A stretch of DNA of 64,000 nucleotides from RGIG5612 sp050944475 (GTDB lineage Bacteria; Bacillota; Clostridia; Lachnospirales; Lachnospiraceae): positions 1 to 64,000 of the forward strand of contig JBMNRD010000004.1 of NCBI GenBank assembly GCA_050944475.1. The letters run 5' to 3'. The notes beneath the pieces were generated by a model that saw only the letters and a program-made list of their open reading frames with translations, was not told the DNA's origin and did no database searches. The translations under genes and the position numbers were made by a program. The first letter of the stretch is position 1. Every line of letters starts with the position of its first letter. Shown in pieces: positions 1 to 8,932 of the stretch.

Positions 1-37
1 CGTTCATCCTGAGCCAGGATCAAACTCTCGTGAAAAA
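1..37 (-). rRNA. 16S rRNA gene, 5' end only
   Basis: The reverse complement of the first bases reads as the universal 16S 5' end (AGAGTTTGATCCTGGCTCAG followed by GATGAACG). The gene runs off the left edge of the window, so only about 37 bases are present, and the exact mature 5' end is an estimate. A promoter and a hairpin-rich leader lie to its right, as expected for the start of an rRNA operon transcribed leftward. Confidence 0.97.
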
Positions 38-40
38 AAT

Positions 41-225
41 ATATCGGCCCCTTGGGGCGATATGTTGTTGTTTGACCGGACTGCTCAAGTTTTTGCTTGG
101 CTAATCCTTTTTTACTGCCTGCGTCTTGTTTAAGACGCATTCGCAATCTTTGAAATTTTTTAAGAAATTTCAGGGATGGTTTATACTATTCAGTTGCCAA
201 TGTGCACGCCCCGTTTTTGCGGGGC
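41..225 (-). other. rRNA leader with four stem-loops
   Basis: Between the promoter and 16S are four inverted repeats: 208-225 (6-bp GC stem), 151-172 (8-bp AT stem), 121-138 (7-bp stem GCGTCTT/AAGACGC) and 41-63 (GC-rich stem with one bulge). None has a run of T after it on the transcribed strand, so they are not terminators. Leader hairpins of this kind can act in antitermination or precursor processing; which applies here cannot be told from sequence alone. Confidence 0.5.
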
Positions 226-234
226 AGCTCTGAT

Positions 235-263
235 ATAGTATCACCACGGTTTGACATTGTCAA
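235..263 (-). promoter_or_regulatory. rRNA operon promoter
   Basis: On the minus strand there is a perfect -35 box TTGACA (258-263), a 17-base spacer and a TACTAT -10 box (235-240). The sequence upstream of the -35 is rich in A and T tracts, as in UP elements. It sits about 200 bases ahead of the 16S 5' end and is the best promoter in this stretch. Confidence 0.85.
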
Positions 264-416
264 CTCTTTTTTGGGGGATTTTTTCAAAAAAACAGTTTTG
301 ATAAGCATTGTTTTACTTTATTCGGCAAGTCTGTTAAACTGTGCTCATAAATCCGTTGACGTATAACATAATATAAGAAAAAACTTTAAAATTCAATTCT
401 TGAACAGGACAGAAAA

Positions 417-1388
417 ATGATTGATGTTAAATGCAAAATCGAGCTGGGAGGCGTAAAGCAGAAAATCCGCATCCGGACGCTAAATGAAAACAACCCCGTA
501 TTGCTGTTCCTGCATGGAGGTCCGGGAGTGTGCAACCGCCATACACTCATGAACAAACACAAGGACCTCTTGGACACCTTCACAGTTGCGACCTGGGACC
601 AGCGCGGCAGCGGCGGCTCTTACTACGGCGTTAAAAAGGAAACCCTGACAATAGAACGGATAACGGACGATGCCCACGAATTAGTGCTCTATCTGTGCCG
701 AAGATTTAATAAGGAAAAGATTTTTATTGTCGGCGGAAGCTGGGGTTCTTTGCTGGGAACATGGCTGGCGTACAGATACCCTGAGCACATCGCCGCTTAT
801 ATGGGCTTCGGACAGTTTGTAAACGGAACTAAAAATGAAGAAATCAGTTATAACTTTGCCATTGAAAAAGCAAGGGCGGCAAATGACACCAAGTCGGTAA
901 AAGCCCTTGAAAAACTCGGCCCGCCTGTAAACGGTTGCTACAAAGGCGGCTATGACGGCATGATGGTTCAAAGGAAAATAATGATGAAATACGGCGGCTA
1001 CTCACAAGACAAAGCCAAGCGCAGCTATTTCAGCACCATGGTCATTCCGATGATTTTCTCAGGAGAATACAGCATTGCCGATTTATGGGGGCTGGCACGG
1101 GGGCACGTTTTCGTCCTTAAGGAAATGTGGCCGCAGGTAGGAGCAACCGACCTGACTGCGTCTTGCCCGGAATTCGAGGTCCCCTATTTTATTTTTCACG
1201 GCAGGTTCGACCAAAACACACCGGCAGAACTTGTGGAGGATTACTTTAATACAATCAAGGCTCCCGAAAAGGAGCTGATATGGTTTGAAAATTCCGGTCA
1301 CAGCCCTATGAACGATGAGGGCGAAGCCTTCAAATCACTTTTAAGACAAAAACTCACAGCTATCACGGAAAGAGAGGCATGCATATGA
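417..1388 (+). CDS. alpha/beta hydrolase, proline iminopeptidase-like (S33)
   Basis: This 323-residue cytoplasmic hydrolase has the marks of the proline iminopeptidase family. There is an HGGPG oxyanion-hole motif at 33-37, a DQRGSG motif at 61-66, the nucleophile elbow GGSWGS with Ser108, and a likely acid and base at Asp265 (GRFDQ) and His295 (SGHSP). The length is normal for the family, and there is no signal peptide or membrane segment. It probably releases N-terminal residues from short peptides, although relatives also act on other esters and amides. It overlaps the next gene by an ATGA junction, so the two are translated together, and a membrane-anchored M20 peptidase follows. The ribosome binding site before it is weak. 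Confidence 0.85.
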   Translation: MIDVKCKIELGGVKQKIRIRTLNENNPVLLFLHGGPGVCNRHTLMNKHKDLLDTFTVATWDQRGSGGSYYGVKKETLTIERITDDAHELVLYLCRRFNKEKIFIVGGSWGSLLGTWLAYRYPEHIAAYMGFGQFVNGTKNEEISYNFAIEKARAANDTKSVKALEKLGPPVNGCYKGGYDGMMVQRKIMMKYGGYSQDKAKRSYFSTMVIPMIFSGEYSIADLWGLARGHVFVLKEMWPQVGATDLTASCPEFEVPYFIFHGRFDQNTPAELVEDYFNTIKAPEKELIWFENSGHSPMNDEGEAFKSLLRQKLTAITEREACI

Positions 1389-2767
1389 ACCACTCCGGCA
1401 GTGACATTCCAAAAATCAAGTTCCTGGAAAAATTCGGCTTTGCGACGTTTTCCACGGCCAGCAATGTTGTTTTCAACTTTAAAGATCTTTTCTATCTGTT
1501 CTTCCTTACAAATGTCATGGGGATCAAAATTGCCCATGCCGGACTTATTACCGGCTTCGGCATCGTATGGGATGCAGTCAACGACCCGATGGTTGGGTTT
1601 TGGGCGGTAAATCACAAGTTCAAAAACGGCGAGTCATGCAGGCCGTTTGCCCTGTGGTGCGCTGTCCCCTGGGCGGTGACAACGGTCCTGATGTTCACTT
1701 GCTTTAATGTGAAATACGGATTGAAGCTGGCTATCGCCGTAATTATTTACTTTCTGTTCGAGCTGTTCAACACATTTGCCGCAATTCCGTACAACAGCAT
1801 GGGCGGTCTGGCTACCAACAGAGATTCCGACAGGCGCGCAATCAATGTTGCAAGAAATTTAGGTGCGTGCGTAGGATCCGCAATCGGCGCGGTTGCATTG
1901 TATCCGCTGCTTAATCTCTTCGGCGGACTTGACACCGAGGGAAACATCTTAAAGGGAGACCCCGGAAAGAACGCATTCCTTTATGCTGCAATGGTTATGG
2001 GTGCGGTGTGCATAATCGGCAGCTTAACCCACTATTTCACAACAAAGGAGCGTGTGAAGCAGGTTTCCGATGACCACTCCAAGCTCAGTGTAATTCAGGT
2101 TACTAAACTATTATTCAGCTGCAAAAGCTGGGTTATCAACATGTTTTACATCATCTGCTACGCAATCCTGAACCTGCTTATTATGAGCTGCATCAACTAT
2201 TATGCAACATATGTGCTCGGCTCCTCTGCCGCTGCCACGCCTATCTTGGCAGCCTATCTGGTAGTATCGATTATGTCCTCTTTGGGCTCGATTCCGATTG
2301 ACAAGAAGCTTGGACGGCGCAAAACAATGATGTTTGCCGCAGTCATTGGAATCGTCGGCAAAATTTGGTTTGTCATCAACCCGTTTTCTGTCGGAGCGAT
2401 TTATGTAAATGCCGTTACCGTCGGCTTTTCAATGACTCTGGCATTCGTTCTTTTCAACACCAACAGAAACAATATCGCCGATCTTATTGAATGGAAAAAC
2501 GGCCGCAGAATCGATGCTCTTGTTTCCACAGGTGACAATCTCATCACCAAGTTGGCAAAGGCCGGGGCGAACCTTCTGATGACCGGTGCTCTTGCGGCTG
2601 CGGGTTTTGATGCGGAAATTCCGACCCAGCCGGCGGCTGCAATCAATACTATCAACAGTCTGCTCGGATGGATACCGATGATTCTTGTAGCGTTGATGCT
2701 GGTAATCGCATTCTTCCATCCTATTGAGAAAGAAATGGCTGCAATGAATGCGGACAAGGCGGCATAA
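1385..2767 (+). CDS. GPH-family cation symporter (MFS)
   Basis: A polytopic membrane protein of about 460 residues with roughly 12 hydrophobic segments. The N-terminal DAVNDPMVG motif and the RPF..W stretch after it are typical of the glycoside-pentoside-hexuronide:cation symporters (MelB type). An in-frame ATG lies at 1379, but the AGAGAGG ribosome binding site (1371-1377) is correctly spaced only for the ATG at 1385, which forms an ATGA overlap with the hydrolase stop. That start is used here. The family usually imports sugars with Na+ or H+. Its position between two peptidases suggests another substrate, perhaps small peptides or modified amino acids; this is inference from context. Confidence 0.85.
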   Translation: MNHSGSDIPKIKFLEKFGFATFSTASNVVFNFKDLFYLFFLTNVMGIKIAHAGLITGFGIVWDAVNDPMVGFWAVNHKFKNGESCRPFALWCAVPWAVTTVLMFTCFNVKYGLKLAIAVIIYFLFELFNTFAAIPYNSMGGLATNRDSDRRAINVARNLGACVGSAIGAVALYPLLNLFGGLDTEGNILKGDPGKNAFLYAAMVMGAVCIIGSLTHYFTTKERVKQVSDDHSKLSVIQVTKLLFSCKSWVINMFYIICYAILNLLIMSCINYYATYVLGSSAAATPILAAYLVVSIMSSLGSIPIDKKLGRRKTMMFAAVIGIVGKIWFVINPFSVGAIYVNAVTVGFSMTLAFVLFNTNRNNIADLIEWKNGRRIDALVSTGDNLITKLAKAGANLLMTGALAAAGFDAEIPTQPAAAINTINSLLGWIPMILVALMLVIAFFHPIEKEMAAMNADKAA

Positions 2768-2816
2768 TAAACCCGAAAAACAGCAAGCCGTAAATATACA
2801 ATAACAGGAGAATATT

Positions 2817-4268
2817 ATGAAATACATTTTATTTGCTCTGCTTGCCGTATTGGCAATTATCGTCGCATTGCTTGTAATATGCATAATACGCACCCTCGGG
2901 AATAAAGCGCCTGAGCGTGTTTCTTTTACCCCGGACCTGACCCCTGAGTCAATTGACACTGCCGCAAAAAAGCTCGGTGACATGATTCGTATTCCTACCG
3001 TTTCCAAAGCGGAAAACGAGGATTTAACCGAATTTTTTAAGTATCATGAAGTGCTTGAGAATAATTTCCCTCTTCTTCATATGAATCTGGAAAAGACTGT
3101 TATGCAGGGAACCCTTATTTATCGCTGGGCGGGCAAGGATTCTTCCAAGCTTCCGATTCTTTTTATGGGACATCAGGATGTGGTTCCCGCCAGCGATGAC
3201 GGCTGGACAGTTCCGGCTTATAGTGGAGAAGTGGTTGACGGGAACCTGTACGGACGCGGCTCTCAGGATTGCAAGGGCACTATGTATGTGCAAATGCAGG
3301 CTGTGGAGGAACTTCTCAGCGAAGGCTTCATACCCCCCTGTGATATTTACCTTCAGTATTCAATCAATGAGGAGACCGGCGGCGAAGGTGCCGCCAACTC
3401 GGTTCGTTATCTTCGGGAAAAAGGTATCCGCTTGGCACTTGTGCTTGATGAGGGCGGCGCGATTATCGAAGAAGCCGTAAAGGGAATGGATCGTCCTTAT
3501 GCTGTAATCGGCATCATGGAAAAGGGCTATATGGATCTGAAGATTATCGCAAAGGGCGCCGGCGGTCATAGCAGCACACCTCCGCGCAATACTCCCGCTG
3601 CCAGGCTTTTTGCTTTTGCAAATGAAATCGAAAAGAAAAGGCCTTTCAACAAATCCCTCAGGCCTGAAATCAAAGAAATGTTTGGCAAGATGGCGCCCGC
3701 CTTTCCGTTCGGCATGCGGCTTTTGCTGGGAAACCTGTGGCTGTTCGAGCCTTTGGTTAAACTTGTTATGCCTGCAGTCTCTCCGTTTGGCGAAGCTTTA
3801 ATGGCTACTACTTGCTGTTTTACAATGATGAAAGGCTCCGATGCTGCAAACGTTATTCCTAAAGAGCCGTACCTCGTCGCCAATTTGAGAACCTCCGCTC
3901 ACCAGAAATGTGCGGATTCCTTGGCAGTGATTAAAAAATATGCCGCAAAGCATGACTTGGAAATCGAGATTCTGATGCAAAGAGACCCGTCTCCGATTTC
4001 CCTGACCGATTCTCCTGAATATGCATATGTGGAGAAGTGCATCAAAAAGCAGTTTCCGGATGTGGGTGTTGCGCCTTACGTAATTATGGGCGGAACCGAC
4101 TGCAGACATTTCAGCGCACTGACTGACAATGCGTTTAGATTTGCACCTATAAGAATGTCAAATGAGCAGAATGCAAGCTGCCATGCAATTAATGAAAATG
4201 TGACCTTGACCGCACTGGCCGAAGGCGTGGAGTTTTTCAAGGTGTTTATTAAGAATTACGGGGAATAA
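2817..4268 (+). CDS. membrane-anchored M20 family metallopeptidase
   Basis: This 483-residue protein starts with one hydrophobic helix (about residues 3-25) and then has a full M20 dizinc peptidase domain. Metal and catalytic residues are visible: His119 and Asp121 (GHQD), Asp151 (GRGSQD), Glu185-Glu186 (NEETGG), Asp211 (DEGG) and His456 near the C-terminus. The anchor plus the domain resembles the carboxypeptidase S/PM20D1 branch, which hydrolyses peptides or N-acyl amino acids. The helix lacks a clear cleavage site, so it is probably a membrane anchor, and the side of the membrane is not certain. A good AGGAG site precedes the ATG. It is the last gene of a three-gene plus-strand operon. Confidence 0.88.
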   Translation: MKYILFALLAVLAIIVALLVICIIRTLGNKAPERVSFTPDLTPESIDTAAKKLGDMIRIPTVSKAENEDLTEFFKYHEVLENNFPLLHMNLEKTVMQGTLIYRWAGKDSSKLPILFMGHQDVVPASDDGWTVPAYSGEVVDGNLYGRGSQDCKGTMYVQMQAVEELLSEGFIPPCDIYLQYSINEETGGEGAANSVRYLREKGIRLALVLDEGGAIIEEAVKGMDRPYAVIGIMEKGYMDLKIIAKGAGGHSSTPPRNTPAARLFAFANEIEKKRPFNKSLRPEIKEMFGKMAPAFPFGMRLLLGNLWLFEPLVKLVMPAVSPFGEALMATTCCFTMMKGSDAANVIPKEPYLVANLRTSAHQKCADSLAVIKKYAAKHDLEIEILMQRDPSPISLTDSPEYAYVEKCIKKQFPDVGVAPYVIMGGTDCRHFSALTDNAFRFAPIRMSNEQNASCHAINENVTLTALAEGVEFFKVFIKNYGE

Positions 4269-4354
4269 TTAACTAGCAAAAGATGGCAGCATTCGTGTCC
4301 GGCATTTCTAATTGTTACACAATGCTCTCTGCGCGCCCTTCGTAATCCTTGCGT

Positions 4355-5281
4355 TTATTCGCCTAAGCGCGTAACCTGCCACACACCGAAGATAATCAAA
4401 ACCGCCCCCAGCAGAATTGCCCACGATATCGGCTCTTTCAGTATTACAACTCCGGCAAAGGTGGCACATATTGTCTGAATCGTGCCAATTGTGGCCATCT
4501 TCGCCACGCTCAATCTCGCAGCGCCGTAATTTGCCAACAAATACGCCAGTATAGAGCAGAAAATGCTCAACATTGTCAGCGCAAATAAATACTTCGGTTC
4601 CTTAAGCGGCTCTATATAGCCGCGAATATTTCCCTTGAGCTGTACCAGGGCCATTGTGGTAAATGCCACCAAGCCCACTACAACCACTGCATAGGTTCTC
4701 TCAAATGCAGAAAATTCCTGGCCGGATTTCTTATTTACTATCCTGTATACGCTGATTGCGAAACAATTGCAGATAAGAAGTATTACTCCGATAGGTGCAA
4801 CGATTCCAAGCTCTTTTCCGGCAATCGTTATAATAATCACTCCCGCAATCGGAAGCAAGCAAAACAGCAACTGCACAATACGCGGGATTTCCTTTAAGAA
4901 AACGGCTGCAAATATAATGGATACTATGGGAGATGCCGCCATCACGACCCCGGCAAATGTTGCATTTGTATAAAGAACTCCATAGCCCTCAAACAAAAAA
5001 CAAAGAGGTTCTATAATACTTAAAATTATAATCGGACCGAGTTTCTTTCCTTTTATGCTGAAGCTCGCCTTTTTTGTCAATATCAGCACCGTCAGAATAA
5101 TGAAAGCTACGATAAACCTGGTGCTTAATATCACCGACGGCATCGGCATTACCTGCAATGCCATCTTTGTAAACAGAAAACTGAACCCCCAGATTATGTT
5201 TCCCGTCAGTGCGGCAAGAATCGCCCGGTGTTTCTTTTCCGTTATTTCCTTTGTGCATTCTAATTGATCTGATGTCTGCAT
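4355..5281 (-). CDS. DMT superfamily (EamA) transporter
   Basis: A 308-residue protein with about ten transmembrane helices arranged as two EamA repeats (roughly residues 18-150 and 160-300). This is the pattern of drug/metabolite transporters such as RhaT and YdcZ relatives. The substrate cannot be read from sequence; many members export amino acids or metabolites. The start is supported by GGAG eight bases ahead of the ATG. It converges with the M20 peptidase gene on the other strand and is followed upstream by an independent gene, so it is probably monocistronic. Confidence 0.85.
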   Translation of the reverse strand: MQTSDQLECTKEITEKKHRAILAALTGNIIWGFSFLFTKMALQVMPMPSVILSTRFIVAFIILTVLILTKKASFSIKGKKLGPIIILSIIEPLCFLFEGYGVLYTNATFAGVVMAASPIVSIIFAAVFLKEIPRIVQLLFCLLPIAGVIIITIAGKELGIVAPIGVILLICNCFAISVYRIVNKKSGQEFSAFERTYAVVVVGLVAFTTMALVQLKGNIRGYIEPLKEPKYLFALTMLSIFCSILAYLLANYGAARLSVAKMATIGTIQTICATFAGVVILKEPISWAILLGAVLIIFGVWQVTRLGE

Positions 5282-5409
5282 ACGATAGCTCCGTTATATT
5301 GCAAATATACTCTATTTTATTGTAAAGATGCTTTTTTTGTTTTAAAGGCGCTCTTTTTTGTATTGCAAAAATACTCTTTTTGCCGGAATGGACCGGAACA
5401 GTGCGTAAA

Positions 5410-6375
5410 TCAACCAGCAGAGTGCTCTGATTTTTGCCGGTAAACAGATGCCTGCATAACATTTACTATCTCCGTCCTGACTTCACCCAGCATTGGCACC
5501 GGCTCATTTTCCCTTGTGCTGTGATATACAAATCCCAGCGACCGCTGAAGGCGCATAGAGCGTTCGTTGCCTTCATAATAGCCGCACCAGACCGTTTGCA
5601 TTTTCAGATCCTCGAAAGCGTGTCGCAGCAATTCTTTTGCCGCTTCTTTCACAAGTCCTTGACCCCAGTACGGCTCTCCAATCCAGAAACCCAGCTCGCA
5701 TTCGTTTTGATTTGTAACAAGTTTCGACCGTTCTGCTGTCATCAAGTCGATGTTTCCGATCGGAAGTCCCGTTTTCTTCAGAATAATAGCATAGGTTTCC
5801 GGAGATGACAAAATATCCCGTATTACTAAAAGACTGTCTTCCACGCTGCCGTGCACAGCCCAGCCCGCCGCCGGCCCTACATTAGGGTTCTTTGCATAGC
5901 GGTAGAGCTCCTGTGCATCGGCGCTGCACCAAGGCCGCATGATTATGCGCCTTGTTTCATATATATCCTCTGAATCAATCACCTCAATACCCTCTTCATC
6001 AAGCATCCTTGCAAATACTCCTTTCCCTGAAATCATCGTGCCGGAAAAGGTTCCGTCATAAATCTGATTCACTCCGCAGGAAGGACTTCGCGACATAAGG
6101 ATTGCAAAATCTGCCTTTTGCTTCTTGGCAATCTCCAAGGCACACTCGGCACCGGTACGGTATTGCTTATCCATACTGCGACCGTTTGCACTACGCACAA
6201 CTCCGTCAACAATCTCCCCCGGCTCCCTGGGAACAGGCAATCCTCCCATTATCTCCGGACATAATGGGATTACTTCATGGTTTTTCACATATTCTATGAT
6301 TGTCCTGTTAGCGTTGTTCGTTCCGTTATATTTGCAGTTTTCCCCCAAAAGACACGCACTCACGACAATTCTCAT
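5410..6375 (-). CDS. DUF523 - GNAT acetyltransferase fusion protein
   Basis: Residues 1 to about 140 form a DUF523 (YbbK-like) domain with its characteristic cysteines (ACLLGENCKYNG, LCPE, SPSCG). From about residue 145 to the end there is a GNAT N-acetyltransferase domain of the RimJ/RimL type, with a GFWIGEPYWGQG motif at the acetyl-CoA site. DUF523 proteins are normally free-standing at about 150 residues, so this is a two-domain fusion in one uninterrupted frame. A TTG nine bases upstream is also in frame, but AAAGGA is placed correctly only for the ATG at 6375, which also gives the usual DUF523 N-terminus. The acetyl acceptor is unknown. Confidence 0.85.
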   Translation of the reverse strand: MRIVVSACLLGENCKYNGTNNANRTIIEYVKNHEVIPLCPEIMGGLPVPREPGEIVDGVVRSANGRSMDKQYRTGAECALEIAKKQKADFAILMSRSPSCGVNQIYDGTFSGTMISGKGVFARMLDEEGIEVIDSEDIYETRRIIMRPWCSADAQELYRYAKNPNVGPAAGWAVHGSVEDSLLVIRDILSSPETYAIILKKTGLPIGNIDLMTAERSKLVTNQNECELGFWIGEPYWGQGLVKEAAKELLRHAFEDLKMQTVWCGYYEGNERSMRLQRSLGFVYHSTRENEPVPMLGEVRTEIVNVMQASVYRQKSEHSAG

Positions 6376-6489
6376 AATTATCAATCCTTTTTCATAGAGT
6401 TTTTACAATTAATTTATAACATTATGACCTCAATTTCACAAGAATGATATATAATAGTATAAATGAGGTTAATATACACGGAGGTATGT

Positions 6490-7272
6490 ATGACAATAAA
6501 TTTTAAAGAAAAAAAAGGCTTTATCTGCGACATGGACGGTGTTATCTATAAGGGCAACAGAATCCTTCCGGGAGTTCATGAGTTTATCGAATGGCTTTAC
6601 GCCGAGAAAAAAGATTATCTTTTTTTGACCAATAACAGCAGTCTGACCCGCAGAGAACTTCAGAACAAACTGGCAAGAATGGGGCTGGACATTCCGGAAG
6701 AGCATTTTTACACCAGTGCTCTGGCGACAGCGGCCTTTATCAAGGACCAGGCCCCGGGCTGCACCGCTTATGTAATAGGAGGTGCCGGCCTTCTCAATGC
6801 ATTATATGATGTGGGAGTTTCAATGAACGACATTGACCCGGATTACGTTATTGTGGGTGAAGGGAAATCCTACTCCCTTGACACCCTTACAAAGGCAACC
6901 AATCTGGTTATGAGGGGCGCAAAGCTTATCGGTGCCAACTCGGACATTTCAGGTCCCATCGAAAACGGAATCGCTCCCGCCTGCCGCGCCCTGGTTTCAC
7001 CCATTGAAATGGCCACCGGAACTCAGGCATATTTCTGCGGCAAACCCAATCCGCTTATGATGCGTACCGGACTTCGCATTCTGGGCTGTCACTCGGCAGA
7101 AGCCGTGATGATAGGCGACAGGATGGATACCGATATTGTTTCGGGACTGGAAAGCGGCATGTCCACAATTCTGGTTCTGTCGGGCATTTCCACAAGGGAA
7201 ACCCTGAAAACCTTTGGCTACGGGCCGAATCTTGTACTGGAAGGAGTGGGGGACATTCCGGGCCTGGCTTAG
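6490..7272 (+). CDS. HAD-IIA family sugar phosphatase (NagD/AraL-like)
   Basis: This 260-residue cytoplasmic phosphatase shows HAD motif I as CDMDGVIY (nucleophile Asp14, acid/base Asp16), motif II in FLTNNSS and motif IV in GDRMDTDI. The cap inserted between motifs II and III has the size of the IIA subclass (NagD, AraL, 4-nitrophenylphosphatase). It probably dephosphorylates sugar phosphates or p-nitrophenyl-phosphate-like substrates, often as metabolite repair. The start at 6490 was chosen because CGGAGG at 6479-6484 lies just ahead of it; an upstream in-frame ATG at 6463 has no such site. A TATAAT box at 6450-6455 may be the -10 of its promoter, but no convincing -35 was found. Confidence 0.87.
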   Translation: MTINFKEKKGFICDMDGVIYKGNRILPGVHEFIEWLYAEKKDYLFLTNNSSLTRRELQNKLARMGLDIPEEHFYTSALATAAFIKDQAPGCTAYVIGGAGLLNALYDVGVSMNDIDPDYVIVGEGKSYSLDTLTKATNLVMRGAKLIGANSDISGPIENGIAPACRALVSPIEMATGTQAYFCGKPNPLMMRTGLRILGCHSAEAVMIGDRMDTDIVSGLESGMSTILVLSGISTRETLKTFGYGPNLVLEGVGDIPGLA

Positions 7273-7332
7273 GATATTTTTGTTTTCCGTTTTAACGTTC
7301 TTAATCCGTTCTTCGTAGCGGGCAATCTTGTG

Positions 7333-7971
7333 TTATTTCTCAACCAGCTCACATCGCACAGTTGTCCGGCTCCGACTGCCGGGGGTACATGTGAACAGTG
7401 TCAGATCCCAATCACCATTCGCCATCTCTTCGATATCTGTGGAGCCGAGGGTGTCTAATTCCACTACTTCATAATTGAACACATTCCCATCCATATCCGT
7501 GAATGTCACGGCGGCCCCTATATATAGACTTTTTAATCTGCTGAAATGAGAATTGTAATTATGCGCGGCTATAATAAGGTCGTTTTTATAGGCGGAGCCT
7601 TGATAACGGCAGGGAGCGATTTTCAGACGGGGATAACTCCACTTGCTGATGACTGGCAATTCCATTCCCAAATCCGGAATTGTCAATAAACCTATGTAAT
7701 CCTGACCGTCAACGGTTTTCACAGGCATTTCCATATCGGGGTTCAGAATATAATCGGGGATTTCAACTTCCGTACTTAATAGGATTTGCTCCTGTTGCAT
7801 CGGTTCTTCCGCTTTATCCGCCATCGGCAGCATGTCTTTAAGATGAACAGCAGCTTCCGCGGCGGATTTTTTTGCCTGCGTATCCTCACGCAGATTATAG
7901 GCTGCCAGGAAAAGGGCTGACACAATCAGAAACAAACCGATGAAAATCAGCCATTTGCTCTTACTCTTCAT
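7333..7971 (-). CDS. sortase, second enzyme of the pilus operon
   Basis: A 212-residue protein with one N-terminal membrane helix (about 7-25) and a sortase fold. The catalytic residues are probably His137 (AAHNYNSH), Cys195 (TLFTCTPG) and Arg202. The motif is not that of pilin-polymerising class C sortases and there is no C-terminal helix. It is probably a wall-anchoring sortase, of class D or a related type. A GTG at 7980 is in frame, but AGAGG is spaced properly for the ATG at 7971, which overlaps the end of the minor pilin gene by 11 bases. It is the last gene of the pilus operon and may attach the finished pilus to peptidoglycan. Confidence 0.85.
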   Translation of the reverse strand: MKSKSKWLIFIGLFLIVSALFLAAYNLREDTQAKKSAAEAAVHLKDMLPMADKAEEPMQQEQILLSTEVEIPDYILNPDMEMPVKTVDGQDYIGLLTIPDLGMELPVISKWSYPRLKIAPCRYQGSAYKNDLIIAAHNYNSHFSRLKSLYIGAAVTFTDMDGNVFNYEVVELDTLGSTDIEEMANGDWDLTLFTCTPGSRSRTTVRCELVEK

Positions 7972-8932
7972 CCATGCCACCTCTTTTACGAATCAGGCCA
8001 ATCACAATAAACAGAAGTCCCGCACTCAGCAAGACAGGCACCGGCCACCAAAGTTGTCCGGTCCGGGGTAAAACAGGCTCATCCGGAGTAGTAGGGGTTT
8101 CAGAAGTCTCTCCGTTGTATGTGTTCGTTATTATAAAGGTTACGCCCTCACGAACCACTTTCACGGTATAATTCTCCGGCTCCTTTTCCGCCACCGTCCA
8201 TTTGTATTTGCTATCCAAATCCGTCCATGCGTATCGCCAATTGTTTTCAGCGTTCAAGATTACAGTGTCAAAAATCTTTCCGTCACGAAGAAGTTGAACG
8301 GTGATTTCTTTCGGACGCTGCTTTTCGTAGCCCTTATCCTTCCATACCTTAAGAACCTTTCGGGTAATAGTATCGTTCGAGTCAGGTTCAAAATCATACT
8401 TGGCACTGACCGTCACATCATAAAGCCACTCACCTGTTTCCCTATCCTGAGAGGGCAACATGACCATAAAGGGCAACGCATCGTAGATGTAACCGTTCTG
8501 GCGGTGAAGATGCCCCAGTACCAGATATAATCCCGGCGTCAACTTTTTCTCGTCGGCAGGGAAAGATACAATTCCCCCCGCATCGGTTTTTCCGCTGCTT
8601 GCAGGGGTAATATTATTATTAAGCACATAGCTTTCCAGAGTCGAAGACAACGTCCTCCATGTCTGGCCGTTTTTACTTTGGATATCTGCGTTGAATCGGA
8701 TAAACGATTCGATAGGAGTCAACTCAACGTGCTCGTTCACCGTTGCAACCTGATAAATGTCAAACTCTGCTCCCGACAGAAGTGTTCCGTCATTTTGACA
8801 GATAATGGTCAGACTTACATCCCGATTCAGGTCAATATTATCTGCGGCAAAGGCTGTCACAGGAAACAACATTATTATCATCAGCAGGCACAATATAACT
8901 GCGCCCGGTCGTCTGCGTTTATACAATTTCAT
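7961..8932 (-). CDS. minor (basal) pilin with LPRTG sorting signal
   Basis: This 323-residue protein has a signal peptide (cleavage near TAFA-ADN) and an N-terminal pilin domain. A Cna-B-like domain follows (about 195-275, ending in an FIITNTYNG strand), then a proline/threonine-rich linker, LPRTG at 288-292, a hydrophobic helix and a charged tail. The product is thus exported and linked by sortase. An ATG at 8947 is in frame, but GGAGG lies between it and the ATG at 8932, so the latter is the start. It overlaps the sortase C gene by 14 bases. Its size and place suggest the basal or accessory pilin that ends polymerisation. Confidence 0.85.
   Translation of the reverse strand: MKLYKRRRPGAVILCLLMIIMLFPVTAFAADNIDLNRDVSLTIICQNDGTLLSGAEFDIYQVATVNEHVELTPIESFIRFNADIQSKNGQTWRTLSSTLESYVLNNNITPASSGKTDAGGIVSFPADEKKLTPGLYLVLGHLHRQNGYIYDALPFMVMLPSQDRETGEWLYDVTVSAKYDFEPDSNDTITRKVLKVWKDKGYEKQRPKEITVQLLRDGKIFDTVILNAENNWRYAWTDLDSKYKWTVAEKEPENYTVKVVREGVTFIITNTYNGETSETPTTPDEPVLPRTGQLWWPVPVLLSAGLLFIVIGLIRKRGGMDEE

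Noticed and set aside
4989..5462. Minus-strand 157-codon frame over the DMT gene start
   Set aside because: It overlaps two well-supported genes in another frame and has no family features.
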